Counted from the first letter of the stretch, positions 1 through 5,986 are shown. The stretch is DNA of 6,843 nucleotides from Candidatus Sericytochromatia bacterium (GCA_913773825.1 CAJYHH010000946.1:1-6843); one strand, 5' to 3'. The notes: generated by a model from the sequence alone, not told the origin. Translations and numbers: made by a program.

Positions 1-134
1 CCTGGCTGCAAGAGCAGGCAGGTCGACTCAAAGAAGTTCGCCGCAGCTTTGAACAGCGGCCTTTTCCTCTGCCTGCCTGCCGCCAGCAGCTCAGGCAGAT
101 TGAAATCGAAATCGAAACCCAGGCACAGGCTTAA
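1..134 (+). CDS. C-terminal end of an unidentified protein (partial)
   Basis: An open frame enters from the left edge (first full codon at base 3) and stops with TAA at 132-134, giving 43 visible residues. It begins WLQEQAGRLKEVRRSFEQRP, then has a proline-rich bend (PFPLP) and a polar tail rich in Gln and Glu with an IEIEIE run encoded by a repeated ATCGAA hexamer. There is no membrane segment or motif that I recognise. Frame 1 is also open here (to a TAG at 136-138), but frame 3 gives the more protein-like composition, with many Arg, Gln and Glu. It ends 31 bases before secD on the same strand, so it could be the preceding gene of the same transcript. Function cannot be assigned from this fragment. 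Confidence 0.55.
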   Translation, partial: WLQEQAGRLKEVRRSFEQRPFPLPACRQQLRQIEIEIETQAQA

Positions 135-165
135 TTAGATGAAAATGGTAGGCTTATAAAGCAAC

Positions 166-1449
166 ATGGCAAATCGAGACAAATACATGCTGGCCTTTAT
201 TGTGCTGGTGCTGGCGGCTTCGATCTACATCATGATCACCAAGCCAATTAAAGAAGGCCTCGATATTCAGGGCGGCGCCCATATCGTTGTCGAAGCCCAA
301 GATGTCAAACAGCGCATTGTTGATGGGAAAGTCGTTGAGCAGGCTGTTTCTGTTAATGATTCAGTAATGGAATCCGCAGTAGCGGTTGTGCGTTCACGCG
401 TTGATGGCCTGGGTGTTTCTGAATCCTTGATTCAGCGCAAAGGCTCTCGTCAGATTATTGTTGAGCTGCCTGGTATTCAGGATCCTGATGAAGCGGTTAA
501 GTTAGTTGGTGAAACCGCTAAGCTTGACTTCCGTAAACAAGATCCCAAAAATCCTGGTAAATGGCTTGAAACAGGTGTTGTTGGCAGTATGCTCAAAGAT
601 GCCAAAGCAGATATCCGCGGTGGTTCTAACGACTGGATTATTCAGTTCTCGTTTAATCCTGAAGGCGCTAAAAAGTTTGGTGAACTTACAACTGAACTGG
701 TTGGCCAGCCTCTGGGGATTTTCCTGGATGGCAAATTAGTTTCTAGCCCGAACGTCAACACGCCGATTACAGGTGGTGAAGGCTATATCGAAGGTAACTT
801 CCAGGCTGAAGAAGCTCAGCGCCTTGCGATTCAGCTTAAAGCGGGTCAGTTGCCTGCTCCGTTAAAAATGGTTGAAAACCGTACAGTTGGCCCGACCTTG
901 GGTAAAGAAGCGGTTGATCGCAGTTTCTTAGCGGGTGTCAGCGGTCTGGTTATTATTCTCTTCTTTATGCTGTGGTTCTATCGTGTGCCCGGTGTGGTTG
1001 CAAATATTGCGCTGGTACTCTACACGATTTTCAATATTGCAGTTTTTAAGCTCATTCCTGTTACCTTGACGGTGCCAGGGATTGCGGGCCTGATTCTCAG
1101 TATCGGGATGGCGGTTGACGCTAACGTTCTGATTTTTGAGCGTACGAAAGAAGAGCTGCGTTCAGGTAAGTCGATTTTCAAAGCTGTTGAGCTCGGCTTT
1201 AACCGTGCTTTCTCTTCGATCTTTGACTCTAACGCAACAAGCCTGATTTCAGCTGCTGTTCTGTACTATTTTGGTACGGGTCTGATTCGCGGCTTTGCAA
1301 TTACGTTTGCAATCGGCGTTTTGATCAGTATGTTTACTGCTATCACCGTCAGCCGGACGCTGATGAACCTGGTTGTACGTTTCCGCAAGTTCCGCAATCC
1401 GGTGATGTTTGGCGTCAAGCCGCGTCCCGCTCAAAAGCAGGGAGCCTAA
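166..1449 (+). CDS. secD: protein translocase subunit SecD
   Basis: SecD is the inner-membrane partner of SecF. Together they use the proton gradient to pull exported proteins out of SecYEG on the periplasmic side. The 427-residue product shows the full SecD plan: one N-terminal membrane helix (about 8-25), the short GLDIQGGAHIVVE segment (31-43), a periplasmic region to about 235 with the VRSRVDGLGVSE and IIVELPGI motifs, and five further membrane helices (about 253-405). The hallmark is GMAVDANVLIFER, with Asp318 at the position of the conserved proton-relay aspartate; FDSNATSLI and the RGFAITFAIG...SMFTAITVSRTL block follow. It is shorter than E. coli SecD (about 615 residues), as is usual for versions lacking the enlarged periplasmic domain. 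The ATG at 166 has only a weak Shine-Dalgarno candidate (GGTAGG near 147-152, too distant). secF, normally next, is missing; a YbjN-like gene follows after one base. Confidence 0.97.
   Translation: MANRDKYMLAFIVLVLAASIYIMITKPIKEGLDIQGGAHIVVEAQDVKQRIVDGKVVEQAVSVNDSVMESAVAVVRSRVDGLGVSESLIQRKGSRQIIVELPGIQDPDEAVKLVGETAKLDFRKQDPKNPGKWLETGVVGSMLKDAKADIRGGSNDWIIQFSFNPEGAKKFGELTTELVGQPLGIFLDGKLVSSPNVNTPITGGEGYIEGNFQAEEAQRLAIQLKAGQLPAPLKMVENRTVGPTLGKEAVDRSFLAGVSGLVIILFFMLWFYRVPGVVANIALVLYTIFNIAVFKLIPVTLTVPGIAGLILSIGMAVDANVLIFERTKEELRSGKSIFKAVELGFNRAFSSIFDSNATSLISAAVLYYFGTGLIRGFAITFAIGVLISMFTAITVSRTLMNLVVRFRKFRNPVMFGVKPRPAQKQGA
1439..1444 (+). promoter_or_regulatory. ribosome binding site that sets the YbjN-like start
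   Basis: AGGGAG lies inside the last codons of secD, 6 bases before the ATG at 1451. It favours that ATG over an in-frame TTG at 1409, which lies deep inside secD and has no comparable site. Its position also suggests translational coupling between the two genes. Confidence 0.7.
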
Positions 1450-1450
1450 G

Positions 1451-1903
1451 ATGTTTGGCGTTGGTGTTGCAGATCGCGTTCGGAATCGGATTGAAAAATC
1501 TCTTAAAGAGATGCCGGATCTCGAAACAACTCATCTCGAAGATGGTAATTATCGCCTGATTCGCGGTTCTGCTGTTCTCTATCTCAGTGTAGAAGAATGG
1601 GGCATGCGTGATGTGATGGTTCGCTGCACGTCTTATGTCGTGATGGGCGCTACTATCGATGCTGAGTTGCTGAGCTTTTTGCTAGAGGCCAACGCCAAAA
1701 TTCCCTTTGGTTCTTTTGCGATTGATGATGATCAGGACATTCTTTTTGAATATGCTCTGATTGCCACTAACTCTGCTCGTTATGAGCTTAAAGAAGCGAT
1801 TAAAGCTGTCGCCAAAGCGGTTGATGATTATGACAATAAGATCATCAACCGCTGGGGCGGTGAAACAAGTTATAAAGTTTTGTTTGGCTTTGACGCTGAC
1901 TGA
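1451..1903 (+). CDS. YbjN / type III chaperone-like protein
   Basis: The product is 150 residues, soluble, and has no signal peptide. It reads as an alpha/beta protein of the YbjN/CesT-like fold: an N-terminal helix (RVRNRIEKSLKEMP), strands (NYRLIRGSAVLYLSVEEWG, VMVRCTSYVVMGA), a helix with LLSFLLEANAKIPFGSFAIDD, then the strand ILFEYALIATN. A final long helix ends near the YDNKIINRWGG motif. The pattern of two-stranded hairpins, an LxxLLxxNAxxPFGxFxxD core and a C-terminal YDxxIxxRxGG is what I associate with YbjN-domain proteins of cyanobacterial type. Such folds are thought to bind peptides or secretion substrates, but their biochemistry is poorly defined. The start is one base after the secD stop, so co-translation is very likely and a link to export or membrane-protein handling is a reasonable inference. 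The family call rests on pattern recognition only. Confidence 0.7.
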   Translation: MFGVGVADRVRNRIEKSLKEMPDLETTHLEDGNYRLIRGSAVLYLSVEEWGMRDVMVRCTSYVVMGATIDAELLSFLLEANAKIPFGSFAIDDDQDILFEYALIATNSARYELKEAIKAVAKAVDDYDNKIINRWGGETSYKVLFGFDAD

Positions 1904-1927
1904 TTAGATTGTTTAGAACTGACGAGC

Positions 1928-1977
1928 TCAAAATCAGGCGGATTGTGACTGAACTTGTCTGATTAAGCCTGATTTGA
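1928..1977 (+). terminator. imperfect hairpin after the secD unit, possible 3' end
   Basis: AAATCAGGC at 1931-1939 is exactly complementary to GCCTGATTT at 1967-1975. The pairing can be extended by TCA/TGA (1928-1930 with 1975-1977) if one adenine bulges. The loop of about 27 bases is long and no T-run follows, so this is not a canonical intrinsic terminator. It lies 25 bases after the stop at 1903 and may act as a weak terminator, a processed 3' end or a regulatory palindrome. Confidence 0.35.
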
Positions 1978-2026
1978 ACCGTGCTGGCGTTTGACGGCCA
2001 GATATGAAGTAGAATGACTTAACTGC

Positions 2027-2055
2027 TTGTGTTTGGGCCAGAAACCCAGTATAAT
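2027..2055 (+). promoter_or_regulatory. promoter of the two-component operon
   Basis: A perfect TATAAT at 2050-2055 sits 17 bases after TTGTGT (2027-2032), which matches the -35 consensus in its first three positions. Transcription would begin near 2062, leaving an untranslated leader of about 42 bases before the TTG start at 2104. The -10 and the spacing are good; the -35 is weak, as is common for activator-dependent promoters. Confidence 0.55.
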
Positions 2056-2062
2056 CACAATG

Positions 2063-2087
2063 TTAAATCCGTTTAATAATCTTAATA
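2063..2087 (+). promoter_or_regulatory. phased TTAA repeats, candidate response-regulator operator
   Basis: TTAA occurs at 2063-2066, 2073-2076 and 2082-2085, at steps of 10 and 9 bases, each in an AT-rich context (TTAAAT, TTAATA, TTAATA). A related CTTAAC lies upstream at 2018-2023. OmpR/PhoB-class regulators typically bind direct repeats with a period of about one helical turn. These copies overlap the predicted transcription start, which would suit negative autoregulation. This is inference from spacing; AT-rich leaders can produce it by chance. Confidence 0.3.
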
Positions 2088-2092
2088 TTCCT

Positions 2093-2096
2093 GGAG
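2093..2096 (+). promoter_or_regulatory. ribosome binding site supporting the TTG start
   Basis: GGAG lies 7 bases before TTG 2104. No ATG or GTG in the right frame precedes the conserved first beta-strand (KVLVIDDE), so this site decides the start codon. Confidence 0.65.
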
Positions 2097-2103
2097 CCTT
2101 CCT

Positions 2104-2820
2104 TTGAAAAACGCAAAGGTTCTGGTCATTGACGACGAGCCTTCGATCACCAGCAGCATTAAATACGGTCTGGAAAAAGAAGGCTATACGGTCATCACCG
2201 CTGATAACGGCAGCGATGGCTGTGAGCTCGCTCGCAACGAAAAACCTGATATTGTAGTCCTCGACGTTATGCTCCCTGGCCTCGATGGATATGAAGTCTG
2301 CCGCATGATCCGCGCTGAACTGCCTGTTCCCATTATCATGCTGACGGCTAAAGGTGAAGAAATCGACAAAGTTGTTGGTCTTGAAGTCGGTGCTGACGAA
2401 TATGTCACCAAGCCCTTTTCACTACGTGAGCTGCAAGCGCGTATTAAAGCCTTGTTAAGACTTGTCGCACGCCATAAAAACACAAAAATTGCTGAGCCCG
2501 ATAAAATTGAAATCGGTGAGTTAGTCATTGATCTTAAACGTCATGAGGTCTTTATTGAAGATCGTAAGATTAATCTCACCCTAAAAGAGTTTGAACTCTT
2601 AAAACTCTTAGCACTTAACGCCAATAAAGTACTGTCACGTGAGTACCTGATTGAACAAGTCTGGGGTTATGATTTTACGGGTGAAGGCCGTACTGTAGAT
2701 GTCCATATTCACTGGCTGCGTGAAAAAATTGAACGTGATCCTGAAAATCCCGTCCGGATTCAGACTGTACGCGGAGTGGGTTACCGCTTCGAGCGCCGTC
2801 TGGGACGTAATGCTGATTAG
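2104..2820 (+). CDS. OmpR/PhoB-family response regulator
   Basis: This is a 238-residue cytoplasmic transcription factor that is switched by phosphorylation. The receiver domain (about 4-118) has the acidic pair Asp10-Asp11, the phospho-acceptor Asp54 in VVLDVMLPGLDG, Thr81 in MLTAK, Tyr100 and Lys103 in YVTKPFS, so every catalytic residue is present. A linker leads to the winged-helix DNA-binding domain (about 135-232) with LTLKEFELLKLL, the recognition region GRTVDVHIHWLREKIE and the terminal VRGVGYRFE hairpin. Overall it resembles PhoB, WalR and PhoP regulators. The start is TTG at 2104, supported by GGAG seven bases upstream and by the receiver beginning almost immediately. The kinase gene follows after three bases. 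The partner suggests a phosphate- or envelope-type signal, but the sequence does not reveal the stimulus, so no specific symbol is given. Confidence 0.95.
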   Translation: MKNAKVLVIDDEPSITSSIKYGLEKEGYTVITADNGSDGCELARNEKPDIVVLDVMLPGLDGYEVCRMIRAELPVPIIMLTAKGEEIDKVVGLEVGADEYVTKPFSLRELQARIKALLRLVARHKNTKIAEPDKIEIGELVIDLKRHEVFIEDRKINLTLKEFELLKLLALNANKVLSREYLIEQVWGYDFTGEGRTVDVHIHWLREKIERDPENPVRIQTVRGVGYRFERRLGRNAD

Positions 2821-2823
2821 TTC

Positions 2824-4260
2824 ATGGAACAAGCTCAAGCTTCAAACTCTAAACTCCCGCTGGGTCTTAATCTAGCGGTTGCGGCGATTCTGATCGCTGG
2901 ATGCTGGCTGCCTTTATTGGCCGCCTTTTTGCCGTTTTGGGTCGCAGGTGGTGTGATTGTCCTGTTGGCCATTAATATTCCTCAGTATCTCCGCCAGCAA
3001 CGGATGATGCATCAATTGCAGCAAAGTTTAAAAGCGATGCGTCAGCATCGTGAGCCTGATGCAGCTGACTTAGCTGCGCTTAATGGTGTTGGAGCTCAAA
3101 TTCAGGAGCTTTCACGCTATATTCAGCAGCGTGTCGTACCTGATCATGACAGCAACCCAGTCATGAGCGTCAATCTCGAAAAAAACGAGCTTGAATCAGT
3201 GATTTACTGCATGAAAGATGGTCTGATTATCTATGATATGGACCTGAATGTTGTGCTGCTCAACCCAGCTTTGGCTGAAATGCTGATTCCAAGCAATCCT
3301 GCTGCAACAGGTCGCCTGATCCAGAACCCTGATGACAAGCTCTTTTTCGAGCGCACTGTCGCTCTGGATCATATGAAGGCGATTAACAAAGCGATGATTG
3401 AAGAGCCCACTCTGCCACGCAGTGACGTGATTGAGCTTAAACATCCTGCTCAGTTTCTCAAGCGTTATTCGGCACCGCTTTATAATCGCTTACACCAGCA
3501 GATCGGACACGTCATTATTTACCATGACATCTCCAAAGAAGTTCAGTCAGAAAAAGTGCGCTCTGAGTTCATCACGAATGCTTCTCATGAATTACGTACA
3601 CCTGTTACTTCAATTAAGCTCCTGCTTGAAGCCCTTGAAAGTGGCGCTAAAGATGACGAAAAAGCTCGTAATGAGTTTATTCGCAATCTCTTACGCGAAG
3701 CAGACAGATTACATGCCCTTGTTAACGATCTCCTAGATCTGTCTCGACTTGAAACGGCCCATGAAAAGCTTGCCTGGAGCGAAATAGAGCTGCGTAAAGT
3801 CGTTCATGACTCAATTCAGACTGTGCTGCCAATGGCTCAGAAAAAAGGTGTGGATATCAAAGAGAATATCGAAGATCATCTGCATAAAATCTTTGCTGAT
3901 CAACTGCGTTTGAGTCAGGTTCTGGTTAATCTTGTTAACAATGCGGTGAAGTTTACTCCCAGTGGTGGGGAAGTTCGTGTGATCGTGCGCCGTTTAGAAG
4001 ACAGCATTGAATTTAAAGTTCAAGACACAGGAATTGGTATTCCTCAGGAAGATCTTCCCTATGTGTTTGATCGCTTCTATCGGGTTGAGCACAATCGCGC
4101 CCGGCGTCAGAATTCTGGCGGAAGTGGTCTGGGTTTAACAATCAGCAAACAGGTTGTTGAAATGCACGGTGGCAGAATTACGGTGGCCAGCAATGGTAAA
4201 GGCACAGTGTTTACTTTTACGATTTCACAAAAGGCCCGTGTCGCTGTTGCCCAGGCTTAA
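2824..4260 (+). CDS. PhoR-like membrane histidine kinase with PAS domain
   Basis: This 478-residue sensor kinase is the likely partner of the regulator just upstream. Two membrane helices (about 13-33 and 36-53) are joined by only a few residues, so there is almost no periplasmic sensor. A helical, Gln-rich linker (54-105) leads to a PAS domain (about 122-240; DGLIIYDMDLNVVLLNPAL, then IIYHDISKE). The dimerisation domain contains SEFITNASHELRTP with phospho-acceptor His255. The ATPase domain has the N box (NLVNNAVKF, 369-377), G1 (DTGIGIP, 401-407), the F box (VFDRFYR, 414-420) and G2 (GGSGLGL, 432-438), so it appears fully active. This layout is that of PhoR/SphS-type kinases, which sense through the membrane hairpin or PAS domain. 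The ATG lies three bases after the regulator's stop and lacks a well-placed Shine-Dalgarno (GGGA at 2802-2805 is 18 bases away), implying translational coupling. A strong terminator follows. Confidence 0.95.
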   Translation: MEQAQASNSKLPLGLNLAVAAILIAGCWLPLLAAFLPFWVAGGVIVLLAINIPQYLRQQRMMHQLQQSLKAMRQHREPDAADLAALNGVGAQIQELSRYIQQRVVPDHDSNPVMSVNLEKNELESVIYCMKDGLIIYDMDLNVVLLNPALAEMLIPSNPAATGRLIQNPDDKLFFERTVALDHMKAINKAMIEEPTLPRSDVIELKHPAQFLKRYSAPLYNRLHQQIGHVIIYHDISKEVQSEKVRSEFITNASHELRTPVTSIKLLLEALESGAKDDEKARNEFIRNLLREADRLHALVNDLLDLSRLETAHEKLAWSEIELRKVVHDSIQTVLPMAQKKGVDIKENIEDHLHKIFADQLRLSQVLVNLVNNAVKFTPSGGEVRVIVRRLEDSIEFKVQDTGIGIPQEDLPYVFDRFYRVEHNRARRQNSGGSGLGLTISKQVVEMHGGRITVASNGKGTVFTFTISQKARVAVAQA

Positions 4261-4308
4261 GCGAATTTGACAACTTAGTCAAATAAATATGATCTCTGGA
4301 AACAAATT

Positions 4309-4343
4309 AAACAAAGGTCCTCTCTAAAGAGGGCCTTTGTTTT
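4309..4343 (+). terminator. intrinsic terminator of the two-component operon
   Basis: AAACAAAGG (4309-4317) pairs with CCTTTGTTT (4334-4342). A T-G wobble and CCTC/GAGG continue the stem inward to a small loop around 4323-4328, and TTTGTTTT forms the downstream U-rich arm. An A-rich upstream arm (AACAAATTAAACAAA) could let it work on the opposite strand too. It begins about 50 bases after the kinase stop and separates that operon from the barrel gene. Confidence 0.88.
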
Positions 4344-4380
4344 AAGCTGCTTGAGAAGCGCATGGTAATATATATTTCAT

Positions 4381-4433
4381 TAAAATTTTGACATCTTTCT
4401 GGACGTTTCTCTGTACTCTCGGTCAAAATTTTA
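4381..4433. repeat. perfect 12-bp inverted repeat, candidate operator
   Basis: TAAAATTTTGAC (4381-4392) is repeated exactly as its reverse complement GTCAAAATTTTA (4422-4433), with 29 bases between. Each arm also contains the self-complementary core AAAATTTT. Arm centres are 41 bases apart, close to four helical turns, so two bound proteins would lie on about the same DNA face. The left arm carries the first five bases of a TTGACA box. No T-run follows, so a terminator is unlikely. It could instead form an RNA hairpin if transcribed. Confidence 0.6.
4388..4417 (+). promoter_or_regulatory. possible upstream promoter of the barrel gene
   Basis: A consensus -35 box TTGACA (4388-4393) is preceded by AT-rich DNA resembling an UP element (ATATATTTCATTAAAATT region). 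The best -10 candidate is TGTACT at 4412-4417 after an 18-base spacer, matching four of six consensus positions. The start would fall in the right arm of the inverted repeat, so a repeat-binding protein would block it. The weak -10 keeps confidence low. Confidence 0.35.
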
Positions 4434-4477
4434 GTGTTCCCATTGCTAGACTACTTACCAGACAACATAGATAACTT

Positions 4478-4506
4478 ATTTTTCTGCTACACGCTATTAA
4501 TATAAT
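4478..4506 (+). promoter_or_regulatory. possible proximal promoter of the barrel gene
   Basis: A perfect TATAAT occupies 4501-4506, with an AT-rich but poor -35 candidate (ATTTTT, 4478-4483) 17 bases upstream. Transcription would begin near 4513, leaving a leader of about 29 bases ahead of the ATG at 4542. If this is the main promoter, the inverted repeat at 4381-4433 would lie roughly 80-130 bases upstream, as an activator or enhancer-like site. Confidence 0.4.
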
Positions 4507-4526
4507 TAACACACAAGGTCCCATTC

Positions 4527-4533
4527 GGAAGGA
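4527..4533 (+). promoter_or_regulatory. ribosome binding site of the barrel gene
   Basis: GGAAGGA ends 8 bases before the ATG at 4542. It fixes that start, although the resulting signal sequence is unusually short and lacks basic residues. Confidence 0.75.
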
Positions 4534-4541
4534 AAACGCAG

Positions 4542-5837
4542 ATGTTCAGCTTGATCCTGGCAGCCATGGCTGCGACTACGCTTACTGATGCTCAGCAAGC
4601 CCTCGACTCAGGTAATTTTGCCCAGGCTGTTGAGCTTTACCGTCAGCACATTGCCCAGGAAGCCAGCCCTAGCTATGAAGCTCTGTATGGCTTAGCCCGT
4701 TCGCTAGCTTTTGACGGTAAACATCGCGAAGCGTTAGAAGCTTATAATCAGCTGCTTATAGCGTTTCCTGATAATGGTGACGCCTTATTAGGTCGTGGCC
4801 GTGTTTACAGTTGGCTTGAGATGCGCGAAGAAGCCCAGGCGGACTATGAAAAAGTGCTGGCTGCTGAGCCGAATAATCTTGATGCATGGGCAGCCCTGTC
4901 TGATCTGCAACGCAGCAATCCAGATTCTGAATCTGTTGATGATTTTTATCAGCGCTGGACAACGGCTTTTCCTGGCAAGCCAGAACCCTTATTAGCTCAG
5001 GCTCGCTACTTTATGAGCCAGCGGCGCTTTCCCTTAGCCCGTGAAGCCGTCTCGCGTGCGCGTGACATGGGCGCTGATAGTGGCGAAGTAGAGCGTTTAC
5101 TCTCGCAGATTAATCGCCAGCCTGGTGCCCTGGATTGGGAATCTCAGGTCTTTTATGAGTTTCAGGCTTTTCAGCAGACCCAGGTACCCTGGCACACGGT
5201 GACTTTAGGTTTGGGCCATTATTTTGACTGGGGTTTTGTGGCTTTACAGGGAATGGGAACTTCGCGCTTTAATACCTTTGATCAGGCTGTTGGCGCTGAT
5301 GTCTATGCTGACCTGTGGCCCGGTGCTTACGGCAATGCCCGCGTAATGTTGGACTGGAATCCCCAGGTCTTGCCCAGAGTGGATTTATTTACCCAGCTCT
5401 ATCAAGTGCTCTTTACTAATTTTGAACTCAGTGGCGGCTATCGCTTAATGTCATTCCCCGCTGACAACGTTCACTTTTTTAACCTTGGCTTTGGGGGCTA
5501 TTTTGGTAACTGGTATGTCGGTTTACAGCCGATGTTCCTGACCAGCGGAGAAGGACCAGGTGGCCAGCTTAGCGGTTGGACCCGCTATATTTTCAACACA
5601 GCTGATGACTATGTGGATTTGCGTTTGGGAGCCGGTCGTCGTGTGGGAATTATCGCTGCCGCAGCAGATGCTACTGCGGGTCCTCAGCTTCAAGGCCAGT
5701 CCAGCTTCTTTGGTGCGCTGACAGGCCAGTACTTTATTAATCCCAACGTCGGTTTTTATGGCGTACTTAACTACAACTATGACGACCAGTTTCCTGCTCG
5801 TTATGGCATTACCGTTGGCAATAAGCTGAGATGGTAA
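4542..5837 (+). CDS. TPR and YaiO-type outer-membrane beta-barrel protein
   Basis: This 431-residue protein has two parts. A short hydrophobic start (MFSLILAAMAAT) with an Ala-x-Ala-type site near residues 8-11 looks like a signal peptide. Tetratricopeptide repeats then cover about 14-178, with recurring A..LYR / G.A..Y.G..EEA...Y...L...P patterns at about 14-41, 45-76, 79-110 and 149-178, plus a degenerate copy at 112-144. From about 197 the chain alternates aromatic and polar residues in short strands (WESQVFYEFQAF, VTLGLGHYFDWGFVALQG, FELSGGYRLMSF, FFNLGFGGYFGNWYVGLQP) and ends GITVGNKLRW. A terminal aromatic residue is the usual signal for BAM-assisted barrel insertion. This matches the YaiO family of outer-membrane proteins. 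TPR-plus-barrel architecture recalls PgaA and BcsC, which export polysaccharide, but no polysaccharide synthase gene is in view, so an export role is only a guess. It appears monocistronic, with its own upstream regulatory region. Confidence 0.85.
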   Translation: MFSLILAAMAATTLTDAQQALDSGNFAQAVELYRQHIAQEASPSYEALYGLARSLAFDGKHREALEAYNQLLIAFPDNGDALLGRGRVYSWLEMREEAQADYEKVLAAEPNNLDAWAALSDLQRSNPDSESVDDFYQRWTTAFPGKPEPLLAQARYFMSQRRFPLAREAVSRARDMGADSGEVERLLSQINRQPGALDWESQVFYEFQAFQQTQVPWHTVTLGLGHYFDWGFVALQGMGTSRFNTFDQAVGADVYADLWPGAYGNARVMLDWNPQVLPRVDLFTQLYQVLFTNFELSGGYRLMSFPADNVHFFNLGFGGYFGNWYVGLQPMFLTSGEGPGGQLSGWTRYIFNTADDYVDLRLGAGRRVGIIAAAADATAGPQLQGQSSFFGALTGQYFINPNVGFYGVLNYNYDDQFPARYGITVGNKLRW

Positions 5838-5868
5838 GTGTGGCGGAGCTGCACAGTGGTGAGCTGTG

Positions 5869-5951
5869 GGTAGTGGGTTTTGGAATGAAAAGACAAAGCT
5901 AAGTGCAGATATCTATTTAAACCCTACCCTCAAAACTTAGAACTCACTACC
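5869..5951 (+). terminator. long-range imperfect hairpin downstream of the barrel gene
   Basis: Bases 5869-5883 (GGTAGTGGGTTTTGG) can pair along their full length with 5937-5951 (TTAGAACTCACTACC), counting four G-U wobbles. A competing right arm, AAACCCTACCC at 5919-5929, can pair with 5868-5880 if two bases bulge. There is also a small CACAG/CTGTG hairpin at 5852-5868. No T-run follows, so it is not a standard terminator, but it is the only structure available to end or protect the barrel transcript. Confidence 0.35.
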
Positions 5952-5980
5952 GCCTTATAGCCCTGATCGTTAAAAAACGG

Positions 5981-5986
5981 TATGAT
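5981..5986 (+). promoter_or_regulatory. candidate -10 box for the downstream unknown gene
   Basis: TATGAT matches five of six consensus bases and lies 41 bases before the ATG at 6028. No good -35 box is placed 16-18 bases upstream (TAGCCC at 5958-5963). A TTGACT at 5992-5997 has no -10 partner at proper spacing. The call is tentative. Confidence 0.3.

Noticed and set aside
1409..1450. Earlier TTG start for the YbjN-like gene, overlapping secD
   Set aside because: It would add 14 residues of low plausibility with no ribosome site. ATG 1451 has AGGGAG six bases upstream and begins a typical N-terminus.
1984..2001. Small CTGGC/GCCAG hairpin after the YbjN-like gene
   Set aside because: A five-base stem with an eight-base loop and no T-run is too weak to call a terminator.
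1991..2015. TTGACG and TAGAAT as a promoter for the two-component operon
   Set aside because: The spacer is only 13 bases, too short for the main sigma factor. The TATAAT at 2050-2055 with 17-base spacing is better.
2184..2528. Minus-strand open frame inside the response regulator
   Set aside because: It lies wholly within a strongly conserved coding gene and its translation is Ser-rich without recognisable motifs; it is an antisense shadow.
4795..4995. Short plus-strand frame within the TPR region
   Set aside because: It is an out-of-frame shadow of the TPR protein, with Cys-rich, motif-free translation.
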